From the NCBI GenBank assembly GCA_017627015.1, contig JAGAHP010000017.1:6823-70822 (forward strand): a stretch of 64,000 nucleotides of DNA, read 5' to 3'. Origin of the DNA: Bacilli bacterium. GTDB lineage: Bacteria; Bacillota_I; Bacilli_A; RF39; UBA660. Shown in pieces: positions 44,094 to 53,606 of the stretch. The notes below the pieces were generated by a model, which saw only the letters and a list, made by a program, of their open reading frames with translations, was not told the DNA's origin and made no database searches. Each line of letters starts with the position of its first letter. Positions within the stretch are counted from its first letter, which is position 1. The position numbers and the translations under genes are program-made.

Positions 44094-45156
44094 TACTCTC
44101 CTTAATAATAGATTCTGAAAATCTTTTACTCATTTTCTTTATACATTCGTCATTTGCAGAATATATTTTTTGAATATTTCTTATATAGCAATCATATATT
44201 TTTTTAAATTCTTTTGTATATTCTTTCATGAAATCATACTCGAAATCTAATGCTGTTTTATCTGCTTGACTTAATATATTATAAGCTTCCATATTTCCAT
44301 CATTAATCATCATGTCCATCATTTTTAAATATTTTGTATATAATGAACTATATTTTTTTAATCTTGATAAATCCCACGAACGTACTTTCTTTGGATATTT
44401 TAAAACACAAGGATCTAAATTTTCTTGTCCATATATTCTTAATTCATTAAACTTTTCAATATCCTCTTCTTTATCTAAATCTAAATCATTAATCTTATTT
44501 GTTGTACTTTTAGCGCCTAAAGAAAAGTACTCAAGAGTTTCTCTTAATAAAGACAATTCTTTCTTATCATATGTATTTAATTTATTATATTTTATTACAA
44601 ACTTAACATATTTATCTTGATCTACTTTACTGATATTCTTTCTAATATAATCAATGATATTAGTAATTTCTTGTTTAGAAAAATCAGTAATATCTTCCCC
44701 ATTAATGACCCTATCCATTAAAACATTTGCTCTTTCATCACAAGATTTTTGTTTATTTTTTGTACGATTTTGTTTATTTTCTAGACCTTTTTTCTTATTT
44801 TCTTCTCTTTTTGTTTCAATTTCTTTTAAAAGTCTTGAATACTTGATAATACCTTTCATACTATTGTTTTTTATTGAAAGACCTAAATTTATTATATATA
44901 GACATTCATTTGATTTGTTTGGATATAAATCTCCCATTTCTGTTAATTTTTTACCAATATTATCTATTGTTACTTCTCCATGTTTAGATAAAACTTTATT
45001 TAATTCTTCAAATAATGCATCTAAATCTTTACCACTATTCTTAAGGCAAATATCATAAAAAGTTTTATAATATTCTCTTTTGTCAGTACTATGTTCTGCA
45101 TAAATAGAATTAATTTGTTCCCTTTTTTGTCTTTCTAATCTTGTTAGTTTTGCCAT
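44074..45156 (-). CDS. Unknown Lys/Glu-rich helical protein, first of a pair
   Basis: 360 residues. Cytosolic, helical, with a strongly basic stretch (about 112-142). The start at 45156 is chosen because GGAG lies 10 bp upstream; the TTG three codons earlier abuts the RBS. It may be related to the next gene (see that entry). The two form a closed operon with a shared terminator. No catalytic motif or known domain visible. Confidence 0.65.
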   Translation of the reverse strand: MAKLTRLERQKREQINSIYAEHSTDKREYYKTFYDICLKNSGKDLDALFEELNKVLSKHGEVTIDNIGKKLTEMGDLYPNKSNECLYIINLGLSIKNNSMKGIIKYSRLLKEIETKREENKKKGLENKQNRTKNKQKSCDERANVLMDRVINGEDITDFSKQEITNIIDYIRKNISKVDQDKYVKFVIKYNKLNTYDKKELSLLRETLEYFSLGAKSTTNKINDLDLDKEEDIEKFNELRIYGQENLDPCVLKYPKKVRSWDLSRLKKYSSLYTKYLKMMDMMINDGNMEAYNILSQADKTALDFEYDFMKEYTKEFKKIYDCYIRNIQKIYSANDECIKKMSKRFSESIIKESNDEKKL

Positions 45157-45211
45157 CTGCTTCAACTCCTTTTTTAGCAGAGATATAATACCATAAAAAT
45201 TAATTTAAAGC

Positions 45212-45243
45212 AAATAAAAAGACCAAATATTTTTATTTGATCT
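45212..45243 (-). terminator. Terminator after phosphoglucomutase
   Basis: On the - strand ATCAAAT...ATTTGGTC with one mismatch, then TTTTTATT. It overlaps the last codons of the gene. Confidence 0.65.
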
Positions 45244-46858
45244 TTTGTGTTACAGTACTAATTAAATCTCTTAATTTATTATATGCTTCTTCTTGATCGT
45301 TATAATTTACAATATAATATACTTTGATTTTGGGCTCTGTACCTGATGGGCGAACAATAAAATACTCATTTTCATTCATTATAAACTTAATCGCATTTGT
45401 TTTTAATTCATCATCTCTAGTAGAATAATCAATTTTTTCTTGTTCGTTAAACATATTATTATTTCTAAGATTATTCATTATTTCATCCATTTTATCTTTT
45501 CCGTCTATTCCTTCATAAGTAATACTATCTGTTTTAGTTAAATTATAACCAAATTTTTTATAAATTTCGTCTAAATAATCACCTAGAATCCTATTTTCTG
45601 ATTTTAAATAGCAAAGTATCTCAATTAAGAAAATAATTGCTGAAAAAGAGTTTTTATCACCAATATTGATATCAAACATATAACCTAGACTTTCTTCAAA
45701 ACCAAATATATAATTATCAGGATCTTCTTCTTTTACTTTGGCAATATTTTTACATCCTGTTAAAACTTCAACTACTTTAGTGTTATAATAATCTGCGATT
45801 TTATCTACTATATTTGTAGAAACAATACTTCTTACAATATAATTATTTCTAACTATTTTTAAATTATTTAATAAATAATATGTGAATATAGTACCTATTT
45901 GATTACCTGTAAGCATTACATAATCATCATCTACCTTATATAATACTCCCATTCTATCTGAATCTGGATCAGAAGATATAATTACGTCTGAATCAAGTTC
46001 TTTTGCGTATTCTTTAGCAAGATCATAATTAAACTCATATTCTGGATTAGGTTCAGGTGCATAAGTAAAATCTGGATCAATCTTACATTGTTCATTTACC
46101 AAATTATATCTAATACCAAATTTTTCTAATATAAATGGTACCACTCTTATACCTGTTCCATGAAATGAAGTATAAGTTACTTTTAATTTGCCTGAATATT
46201 CATCTAATAGTTCTTTATTAATTATTACTTTTTCATTTTCTTCATTAAATTCTTGTTCTACTTCTTCATCAACATAATTAAATAAAGGATTATTTAGAGG
46301 TGCTTCTTTAATCAAATTATAGTCAGTAATACTATTTACCTCTTTTATAATTAAATCGTCTTCTGGAGGCACTATTTGACCTCCTTTATTATTATATACT
46401 TTGTACCCATTATATATTTTAGCGTTATGTGATGATGTTATTACTATTCCTGAAGTTGTTTTTAAATATTTTACTGCAAACGATACTGAAGGGGTACTTG
46501 TAATATCTTTAAATATATATGTTTTAATACCTTCATTATTTAGTACTAATGCAGTTCTAAATGCAAATTCTCTAGAGTTATGTCTAGTATCATATCCAAT
46601 AACTACTGATGGATTTGTATAATGTTTATTTAAATAGTTTGCTAAGCCTAGAGTTACTTTACCGATATTATAAGTATTTAATCTATTAGTACCTAATCCC
46701 ATAATACCTCTAATACCTGCGGTACCAAATTCTAATTCTTTACAAAATGCTCCTTCAATTTCATCATCTGACATATTTTCTAATATTTCTTTATCTTCTT
46801 TACTTAAAAACTCACTATTTAACCAATAATTGTACTTTTCTAATATTTCTTTATTCAT
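45233..46858 (-). CDS. pgcA: Alpha-phosphoglucomutase/phosphomannomutase
   Basis: 541 residues of the alpha-D-phosphohexomutase family. Phosphoserine loop TSSHNAKIYNGYK (about 138-150), metal-binding DPDSDRMGV (about 295-303), sugar-binding GFEESLGYMF (about 397-406) and phosphate-binding RPSGTEPKIKVYY (about 507-519). It interconverts glucose-6-P and glucose-1-P, supplying UDP-glucose for surface polymers. The Ser is in TSSHN rather than TASHN, which should not matter. Symbol is given by similarity to B. subtilis PgcA. It precedes the xer gene on the same strand. Confidence 0.93.
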   Translation of the reverse strand: MNKEILEKYNYWLNSEFLSKEDKEILENMSDDEIEGAFCKELEFGTAGIRGIMGLGTNRLNTYNIGKVTLGLANYLNKHYTNPSVVIGYDTRHNSREFAFRTALVLNNEGIKTYIFKDITSTPSVSFAVKYLKTTSGIVITSSHNAKIYNGYKVYNNKGGQIVPPEDDLIIKEVNSITDYNLIKEAPLNNPLFNYVDEEVEQEFNEENEKVIINKELLDEYSGKLKVTYTSFHGTGIRVVPFILEKFGIRYNLVNEQCKIDPDFTYAPEPNPEYEFNYDLAKEYAKELDSDVIISSDPDSDRMGVLYKVDDDYVMLTGNQIGTIFTYYLLNNLKIVRNNYIVRSIVSTNIVDKIADYYNTKVVEVLTGCKNIAKVKEEDPDNYIFGFEESLGYMFDINIGDKNSFSAIIFLIEILCYLKSENRILGDYLDEIYKKFGYNLTKTDSITYEGIDGKDKMDEIMNNLRNNNMFNEQEKIDYSTRDDELKTNAIKFIMNENEYFIVRPSGTEPKIKVYYIVNYNDQEEAYNKLRDLISTVTQKIK

Positions 46859-46866
46859 AGTTCCTC

Positions 46867-47748
46867 CTATCTCTTGCTTCTTGGATGAGCTTCTTCATAA
46901 TTTTGTTTAACATAATTATTTGATACATGTGTATATATTTGTGTTGTTTCAATATTTTCATGTCCAAGCATAGTTTGTATTGATCTTAAATCTGCACCAT
47001 TATTAAGTAAATGTGTTGCGAAAGAATGTCTTAATACATGCGGTGATATTTCTTTATTTATACCTTTTTCTAAAGCTATTTGTTTTAATATTTTAAAAAA
47101 TCCTTGTCTTGATAATTTATTTCCTCTTGAATTTAGGAAAATAATATCAGTTACTTTGTTCTTTATTAGTGTATTTCTATATAAATTTATATATTCAAAT
47201 AAATATTTAGTTGCTATATCAGACATAGGTACTATTCTTTCTTTAGACCCTTTACCAAATATCCTAACTAAATTCATATCGAAATCTATATTATTTATAG
47301 TTAAATTTAATAATTCTGATACTCTAAGTCCTGAAGAATACATTAATTCAAGCATAGCCTTATTTCTATAATCATATGCGTCCTTTAACTCTATATCTAA
47401 TAATTTGTCTACTTCTTCTACTGATAATACTCTAGGCATCTTTTTTGGAGTTTTAAGACCAGTTATATCAGTCATAGGATTATTTTTAATAAGTTCGTTT
47501 CTTTCTAAATATTTAAAATAGTTTTTTATAGATACAATATGTCTATTAATAGTTTTAGGTCCAACTTTTTTATTTAAATATTCAATATACTTAATTATAT
47601 CTTCTTTAAATATAACTCTATATGATTTATTAACGAATTTATAAAAATCTTCTAAGTCTCTTTTGTAACCATCTATAGTATTAGGACTAAGTTGTCTTTC
47701 AAGTGATAAATAGTTCATATAATCTTGTATTTCATTATTAACTGTCAT
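46867..47748 (-). CDS. xerD: Tyrosine recombinase XerD/XerC
   Basis: 293 residues. N-terminal SAM-like core-binding domain (about 5-90), catalytic domain (about 108-290) with Arg in SSGLRVSELLNL (about 146), Lys in GKGSKE (about 172), HVLRHSFATHLL (about 243-246) and GHENIETTQIYTHV (His about 269, Tyr about 278). Chromosome-dimer resolution at dif. XerD or XerC cannot be told apart here. No other integrase-like or mobile gene is near, which supports a housekeeping role. Its start overlaps the metallopeptidase-like gene by 4 bp. Confidence 0.92.
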   Translation of the reverse strand: MTVNNEIQDYMNYLSLERQLSPNTIDGYKRDLEDFYKFVNKSYRVIFKEDIIKYIEYLNKKVGPKTINRHIVSIKNYFKYLERNELIKNNPMTDITGLKTPKKMPRVLSVEEVDKLLDIELKDAYDYRNKAMLELMYSSGLRVSELLNLTINNIDFDMNLVRIFGKGSKERIVPMSDIATKYLFEYINLYRNTLIKNKVTDIIFLNSRGNKLSRQGFFKILKQIALEKGINKEISPHVLRHSFATHLLNNGADLRSIQTMLGHENIETTQIYTHVSNNYVKQNYEEAHPRSKR

Positions 47749-48941
47749 AATAAATTACCTCTGTTTACTTTTTTAAAGTTTTTATTTAAATCTTCATCTA
47801 AGTTTATAAATGCTATATCATCTTCTTTAATTTTATCATACATTTCTTCAATGTTTTCAATCAAAGGATCTTTAAAAACTTCTATATCATTTGCTTTTCT
47901 AATAAGCTTACTTAGTTTTAGAACATCATTTTTATTATATATACCTTTACTCCTATAATATAATAGTGTTGATAATAGATAGTTATTACTATATAAATTT
48001 TCTTTTACTGTGTTTCTTAAACCATCTATTTTTTTTCCATTAGTTATTAATTTTGGGTGTTTATCAATTATTTGAAAATTCTCTTCTAACGCTTCAAAAG
48101 TATCATAGAATATGTTTTTAATAGAATTATATGAATTAATATCAGGTTCTACTTCTATATCATATTTTTTAATAACTTCTAAATAATTATCATATGTAAT
48201 ATTACCAAATTCTTTATATATAAGAAATGGTAAATAATTTAAACTACTTATTGAAATGTTTTTATTATCAATTATTCTTTCTGATTTATTAAAATCAAAT
48301 TTAGATAGATTATACTTATCTATTAAATAATCCTTTGAATACATTTCAAAAAATATAGATATAAATTCGGTGTATTTTAATCTAAATAACCAAGACATTT
48401 TTATTTTTTTATAATCTTCTGATATAAAATTATCTTGAACATTAGTTATATGCATAAATTCATGTACTAAATCGCACACCGTAGAATATGAATTTTTTTT
48501 AACTAACTCTATTTCACTTGAAAGATAATGTTCTTTTAAAATAGCATCTGCGTATGATATATTTTTGTTTGAATCTTTTTTCCCTTTTTTAAATTTTATT
48601 GATTTATTCTTAACAAAAGAATTAAAATCATCTAACAAATTTTCATCTATACTTCTAATTATTGTTCTTGCATATTCTATTATTTCATCATTAGATAAAT
48701 TAATATTAACTTCATTTTCATCTATATCATATTTATTAACTGTTTTTAAATATTTATTTGATATTAATAATTTATCTATATATTTGTCTGCTAACAAATC
48801 TTTTTCAATCATATTTTTAGCAATATAATTGACTTTATCATCCGATATAATCTGAGTACCCTCTTTAAGTGATTTTTTATCTTTTACAATTGTAAGTCTA
48901 TCTTTTAGATTAGCAAGTCTATTTATAATACTATTTGACAT
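47745..48941 (-). CDS. Zinc metallopeptidase-like protein (HEFMH)
   Basis: 398 residues. The motif DLVHEFMHIT (about 157-166) is an HExxH zinc site; TEFISIFFEMYSKDYL (about 190-205) provides a candidate third ligand Glu, as in gluzincins. No signal peptide or TM is seen, so it would be cytosolic. Family not recognised; M3-like oligopeptidases are a possibility. Start at 48941 follows AGGTGATAAT. Coupled to xer by a 4-bp overlap. Confidence 0.65.
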   Translation of the reverse strand: MSNSIINRLANLKDRLTIVKDKKSLKEGTQIISDDKVNYIAKNMIEKDLLADKYIDKLLISNKYLKTVNKYDIDENEVNINLSNDEIIEYARTIIRSIDENLLDDFNSFVKNKSIKFKKGKKDSNKNISYADAILKEHYLSSEIELVKKNSYSTVCDLVHEFMHITNVQDNFISEDYKKIKMSWLFRLKYTEFISIFFEMYSKDYLIDKYNLSKFDFNKSERIIDNKNISISSLNYLPFLIYKEFGNITYDNYLEVIKKYDIEVEPDINSYNSIKNIFYDTFEALEENFQIIDKHPKLITNGKKIDGLRNTVKENLYSNNYLLSTLLYYRSKGIYNKNDVLKLSKLIRKANDIEVFKDPLIENIEEMYDKIKEDDIAFINLDEDLNKNFKKVNRGNLL

Positions 48942-48979
48942 ATTATCACCTATCATAATTATACATTATGTTCTAAAAT

Positions 48980-49008
48980 TTGACAATAATTACAAAATAT
49001 TCTATAAT
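48980..49008 (+). promoter_or_regulatory. Near-consensus promoter of the 128-residue gene
   Basis: TTGACA (48980-48985), 17-bp spacer, TATAAT (49003-49008). Confidence 0.85.
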
Positions 49009-49037
49009 ACAGAAAATTTAAGAAGAGGGGTGATTTT

Positions 49038-49424
49038 ATGTCTATAAGAGATTTTACATCAATTGATGATGATTATGTATTTGATTACTTAGATGATGAC
49101 GCTATTGAAGATCAATCAGAAAAGTACTATTCTTTTAATCCAAAAGCTTTTCAAATTCAAAGAATTTTAAATTATAGTGAATATCTATCAAAATTTGAAT
49201 TAAAAAGAAAAAAGCCTGAAGTTAAAGATATAGAACCTTATTCAGATGCATATTATAAATTAATAGAATCTATAGGATTACTTTTGCAAAAATATAGATC
49301 TGGTGAAAAATCAGTAGATACTAATTTCACCGCAGAAGATTTCTATTTATTAGATTCTAATTTTGAAGAATTAGTTATAGAAACAAAAGAAACTAAAAAA
49401 TACAAAAATAAAAAGAGACACTAG
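49038..49424 (+). CDS. Unknown acidic/basic small protein
   Basis: 128 residues. N-terminal 30 residues are very acidic (DDDYVFDYLDDDAIEDQ); the C-terminal tail is basic (KETKKYKNKKRH). Helical middle. No TM, no known domain. RBS AAGAGGGGTGATTTT. It has a perfect-looking promoter and a bidirectional terminator, so it is probably well expressed. Function unknown. Confidence 0.7.
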   Translation: MSIRDFTSIDDDYVFDYLDDDAIEDQSEKYYSFNPKAFQIQRILNYSEYLSKFELKRKKPEVKDIEPYSDAYYKLIESIGLLLQKYRSGEKSVDTNFTAEDFYLLDSNFEELVIETKETKKYKNKKRH

Positions 49425-49432
49425 TCTCTTTT
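49409..49432. terminator. Bidirectional terminator
   Basis: AAAGAGAC pairs with GTCTCTTT around ACTA, with A-run and T-run flanks; serves both convergent genes. Confidence 0.8.
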
Positions 49433-51031
49433 TGTTAGCTCTAATTTATGTATATCACCTATTACTTCTCCAGTATTTTCTAAGTCCTCAAATAAAGATT
49501 TTAATCTATTACTAACTACTTCATATTTACCGTTTTTAGAGCATTCTTTTAATAATTTAATAAATGTAGTTCTTTCAAAAGTATTATCTACTAAATCATA
49601 TTTATACCAATATGAAGCAGAATTGTTATCTTCTTCAGAATCAGTTATCGCTATAAACATAGAGTATTCATCTTTATGTTTATTTTTTACTGAAAAAAGA
49701 TTAATTCTTTTAAATATTGGACTTAATTTAAATGATTTATCTTCTTCTTTAACTAAGTTCTTTAAATTTAGATCCTGAAACATATATTCAATAGTTCTTT
49801 TTACAATTTCACTTTGATCCGAATAACCACAATAATTTAATTCTTCCTTTAAACCACAATTAGCATTCATTAATTCAGGAAAAAATCTACTAAACTTATA
49901 ATTTATATAAGAATTAGGTACATATTCGTATCTATCTTTTGGTTCAATTACAAGTTTACTATCAATAAAGTGTTTTGATATATCAAGAAGTGATCTGTTA
50001 AACGCTGTTCTAAAAGTAATATAATCATCTTTTAAATTTAATCCTTTTTCTTCTGCTTCTTTAAATTTTAATATTAAGGAACATAATTTTTTTGTTTTAT
50101 TAAATAATAAACTTGGATTAGCGTAATATACATCACTTGTTTTATAATCTTTTGGATCAAACATGTTTTCACAATAATCACACCAATTATCATAGTTATT
50201 CTTATTTATATAGTTATGATAATTATAGGTCTTACCTGTTATTTTTCCTAGTCTTTCTCCAACAAATATAGATATTTTAGTAAGTAGTAAATCCCAGTCA
50301 TTATCTGGATCAGTTAATTTTATTATTTCTTTTTTTTCATCATCTTCAGGTAATATTGAATTATAAAATGGAGTTTGATATGACAAAAATTCATCATAAG
50401 AAGTTTTATCTTTACTTAATTCATCATCTATATAAGTATAATATACTTTATTGTTATTATTTATTTTAGTTAAATAACCTATTTTTTCATCAATTTTCTT
50501 TAGTTCATGCTTAGTAAGAACTCTATGAGGTATTTCTGGTCCTTTATAGAAGTATTTTCCATCAACAATATAAGGAACATCTATTCCAAAGTGTCTTGTA
50601 GCCATACCCTCTTTTATATAAGAATAGTCAGATGCAGGAGTTAGGAATATATTTTCATTATCAACATTCACACACAAAGAAAAATGATGAAGATGGTTTT
50701 TCATACCTTTTACTTTAATATACTCAACTGTCTCAACTAAAAATGATTTGATTTTTAATTCCTCTAATACGTCTTTTATAAATTCTGCGCCTGTTTTACA
50801 AATCATTTTATTCCATTCTTCTTTTCTTAGTCTACCAAGATAAACTTTATCTAGTTTTTTAGGAACTAATTTTGAATAAGTTAATTTATCATCTAATGTT
50901 AAATAAAATTCAGTATGCTTTTCTAAATATTTTCCGGCCTCTAAATAAACAAATCTTGTTTTTTCTAAATCAGACCAAGAATCATCTATTAATGAAAGAA
51001 TATGTTTCTTTAATTGATTAAGGTTTTGCAT
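49421..51031 (-). CDS. Transglutaminase/papain-like cysteine enzyme, unknown
   Basis: 536 residues. The N-terminal third looks like a transglutaminase-like fold: TRFVYLEAGKYLEKHTEF (about 21-38), then MICKTGAEFIKDVL (Cys about 75), HLHHFSLCVNV (His about 112-114) and NIFLTPASDYSY (Asp about 129). These give a plausible Cys-His-Asp triad in the right order. The rest (about 180-536) is alpha-helical, possibly with a 'C..C' near YCENMF, and not recognised. No signal peptide or TM is seen. Start at 51031 follows AGGGGGTGGGATAT. Converges on the 128-residue gene. Confidence 0.6.
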   Translation of the reverse strand: MQNLNQLKKHILSLIDDSWSDLEKTRFVYLEAGKYLEKHTEFYLTLDDKLTYSKLVPKKLDKVYLGRLRKEEWNKMICKTGAEFIKDVLEELKIKSFLVETVEYIKVKGMKNHLHHFSLCVNVDNENIFLTPASDYSYIKEGMATRHFGIDVPYIVDGKYFYKGPEIPHRVLTKHELKKIDEKIGYLTKINNNNKVYYTYIDDELSKDKTSYDEFLSYQTPFYNSILPEDDEKKEIIKLTDPDNDWDLLLTKISIFVGERLGKITGKTYNYHNYINKNNYDNWCDYCENMFDPKDYKTSDVYYANPSLLFNKTKKLCSLILKFKEAEEKGLNLKDDYITFRTAFNRSLLDISKHFIDSKLVIEPKDRYEYVPNSYINYKFSRFFPELMNANCGLKEELNYCGYSDQSEIVKRTIEYMFQDLNLKNLVKEEDKSFKLSPIFKRINLFSVKNKHKDEYSMFIAITDSEEDNNSASYWYKYDLVDNTFERTTFIKLLKECSKNGKYEVVSNRLKSLFEDLENTGEVIGDIHKLELTKRD

Positions 51032-51120
51032 ATATCCCACCCCCTTTTTTTGACATGTAATAATATATCATAATTATATAAAAAATACAAATTAATGTTA
51101 TAATATAAATGGTGATTATT

Positions 51121-52341
51121 ATGAGTGAACCATTAGCGTTAAAATTAAGACCAACAAAACTAAATGAAATAATTGGTCAAGAACATTTAGTTGGTAAAGA
51201 TGGACCTATTAAAAACTTTATAAAGAATAAGAAAATATTCTCTATGATCTTATATGGTAATCCTGGAATTGGAAAAACATCCATCGCAACAGTTATTGCA
51301 AATAGTGTAGATATGAAATACAGATTTTTAAATGCTACTACTAATGATAAAAAAGATTTAATGGTTGTCATTGAAGAAGCTAAAATGTATGGTGGTTTAA
51401 TACTTATACTTGATGAGATACATAGATTAAATAAAGATAAACAAGATATATTACTACCAGTATTAGAAAATGGTTTAATTACATTAATTGGTTTAACAAC
51501 ATCTAACCCATACCATAAGATTAATCCTGCGATTAGAAGTAGATGCTCTATATTTGAATTAAAACCATTAACTACCGAAGATATAATTAAAGGTATTAAA
51601 AACGCTATTAAAAGCCCTTATTTAGAAGGAATTAAGATTGGTAAGGAAGAAATAACTCTAATAGCAAAACTTTCTTCTAATGACCTTAGAAGTGCCTATA
51701 ATCTATTAGAGATGTGTTACTACTCTACTTCTGATAGACATATTACTATTGATACTATTAAAAAGATAAATTCTAAACCTGTATTCTTTTCTGATAAAGA
51801 TGAAACTGGTCATTATGATTTATTATCTGCTTTTCAAAAATCTATTAGAGGATCAGATGTTAATGCATCACTTCATTATTTATCAAGATTACTTCTTCAA
51901 GAAGATTTAGATAGTATTTATAGAAGAATGACAGTAATAGCATATGAAGATATAGGACTAGCTTCCCCTAATATGGGATTAAAAGTAGAGGCTGCGATTA
52001 ATGCATGTGAAAGAGTTGGTATGCCCGAAGCTAGAATAATACTTGCGAAAACTATTACAGAAATGGCTTTATCTCCTAAATCTAATAGTGCATATGCTGC
52101 TTTTGAAAAAGCATATGCTGATGTTCAAAATGGTGAAATATATCCAGTACCAGATACTATTAGAATAGATTCACAAATATATAAGTATCCTCATGACTAT
52201 AAAGGTAGTTATGTTAAGCAACAATATATGCCAGATAATTTAAAAGATAAAAAATATTATAAAGCTAAATTAACCTCGGCATATGAAAAAAGTTTAAATG
52301 ATACTTATGAAAAAATAGAAAAAATAAATAAGACAGAATAA
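51121..52341 (+). CDS. rarA: Replication-associated recombination protein RarA/MgsA
   Basis: 406 residues. AAA+ ATPase: PLALKLRPTKLNEIIGQEHLVG (about 3-24), Walker A GNPGIGKTS (about 45-53), Walker B LILDEIHRL (about 97-105), sensor 1 TTSNPY, RSRCSIFEL, and the C-terminal MgsA domain (about 230-400) with RMTVIAYEDIGLASPN. It acts at stalled forks with clamp and SSB. Start at 51121 follows GGTGATT and the -10 TATAAT at 51099-51104. Ends in a bidirectional terminator with tig. Confidence 0.96.
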   Translation: MSEPLALKLRPTKLNEIIGQEHLVGKDGPIKNFIKNKKIFSMILYGNPGIGKTSIATVIANSVDMKYRFLNATTNDKKDLMVVIEEAKMYGGLILILDEIHRLNKDKQDILLPVLENGLITLIGLTTSNPYHKINPAIRSRCSIFELKPLTTEDIIKGIKNAIKSPYLEGIKIGKEEITLIAKLSSNDLRSAYNLLEMCYYSTSDRHITIDTIKKINSKPVFFSDKDETGHYDLLSAFQKSIRGSDVNASLHYLSRLLLQEDLDSIYRRMTVIAYEDIGLASPNMGLKVEAAINACERVGMPEARIILAKTITEMALSPKSNSAYAAFEKAYADVQNGEIYPVPDTIRIDSQIYKYPHDYKGSYVKQQYMPDNLKDKKYYKAKLTSAYEKSLNDTYEKIEKINKTE

Positions 52342-52356
52342 TCTGTCTTATTTTTC
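52321..52356. terminator. Bidirectional terminator between rarA and tig
   Basis: AATAAGACAGA (52327-52337) pairs with TCTGTCTTATT (52342-52352), with T-run and A-run flanks. Confidence 0.85.
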
Positions 52357-53598
52357 TTCACCTTTAATTATATTAATAACTTTTTGAATAGTTAAATCAT
52401 ATCTAATAGCTTCTACACCACCAGAATGCGCTAAGAATTCTTCTTTAGTTACATTATATTGTTTAGCTAATTTTTCTGCTTCAGTATCAACTTGTTTATC
52501 AGTTACTTTAACTTTTTCTAAAGTAGCTATTTCTTCAAGCATAAATCTATATTTAACTCTCTTTTCAGCATCATTTCTCATTTGTTCTCTTAGAGCCTTC
52601 TCATCAGAGTTAGTATATTGATAGAACATTTCTAAATTAATACCTTGCATTTCTAGATTATGACCATATTCATGAATCATTCTATCTATTTCTTCTTCTA
52701 CTAATTCATTAGGTATTTCAACTGTAGTATTCTTTTCTACTTCAGCAAGTAAATCATCAATATATTTGTTTTCTACATCATATGTTTTTCTTGCTTTTAT
52801 TTGTTCTTCAGTAACTGCTCTTAAATCTTTTTCTGATTTAACATCCTTCATTTCTAAATCTAAGAAGAAATCTTCATCTAATTCAGGTAATTCTTTAGTT
52901 TTAACTTCATGAATAGTTACTTTAAATGTAGCTTTTTTACCTTGTAATTCAGGTGCTTGATATTCTTCTGGGAATGTAACTTTAACATCTACATTATCTC
53001 CTGCCTTATGACCAATTAATTGATCTTCAAATCCAGGAATAAAAGTATTACTTCCAATTGTTAATGAATAGTTTTCACCTTTACCGCCTTCAAAAGCTTC
53101 TTTACCTAAGAAACCTTCAAAATCTATAACAGCTATATCTCCAGATTCAATTTTACCTGTCTTAATAACTAAATCAGCATATCTATTTCTTAAGTTATCA
53201 ATTTCTGCATCAATTTCTTCTTTTGTAACTTTAACAGTTTCTTTTTTCACTTTTAAATCTTTATATTTTTTTATTTTAACTTCTGGTTTAGTAGTAATAG
53301 TAAATTTAATAGTTAATTTTTTATCATCAACATCTACTACATCAATTTTTGGATCCATTATAGGTTCTAATTTATTATCTTTTAATACCTTGGAATATAA
53401 ATTTCCAATTTCATTATTAATTGCAGTATAGTATAAAGATGCTTTACCATATTTTTTTTCAAATACAGCTCTAGGTACTTTACCTTTTCTAAAACCGTCT
53501 ACTTTAGCTTCTTTTACTTCTTGTTCAAAAGCTCTATCAATAGCTTCTGTCCATTCTTTTCCTTCTAATTTAACTTCTATTTCATGAATATTTTTCAT
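52348..53598 (-). CDS. tig: Trigger factor
   Basis: 416 residues. N-terminal ribosome-binding domain with the signature GFRKGKVPR (about 36-44), PPIase domain (about 150-235, SGDIAVIDFEGF...GFEDQLIGHKAGD), and the long helical C-domain. Binds L23 at the tunnel exit and shields nascent chains. RBS AGGAGGTATTATG. It follows greA by 8 bp and is probably read from the greA promoter. Confidence 0.97.
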   Translation of the reverse strand: MKNIHEIEVKLEGKEWTEAIDRAFEQEVKEAKVDGFRKGKVPRAVFEKKYGKASLYYTAINNEIGNLYSKVLKDNKLEPIMDPKIDVVDVDDKKLTIKFTITTKPEVKIKKYKDLKVKKETVKVTKEEIDAEIDNLRNRYADLVIKTGKIESGDIAVIDFEGFLGKEAFEGGKGENYSLTIGSNTFIPGFEDQLIGHKAGDNVDVKVTFPEEYQAPELQGKKATFKVTIHEVKTKELPELDEDFFLDLEMKDVKSEKDLRAVTEEQIKARKTYDVENKYIDDLLAEVEKNTTVEIPNELVEEEIDRMIHEYGHNLEMQGINLEMFYQYTNSDEKALREQMRNDAEKRVKYRFMLEEIATLEKVKVTDKQVDTEAEKLAKQYNVTKEEFLAHSGGVEAIRYDLTIQKVINIIKGEEK

Positions 53599-53606
53599 AA
53601 TACCTC

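Noticed and set aside
46867..47748. Xer gene as a sign of an integrated element
   Set aside because: It matches housekeeping XerC/D in length and motifs and no other mobile genes or repeats flank it.
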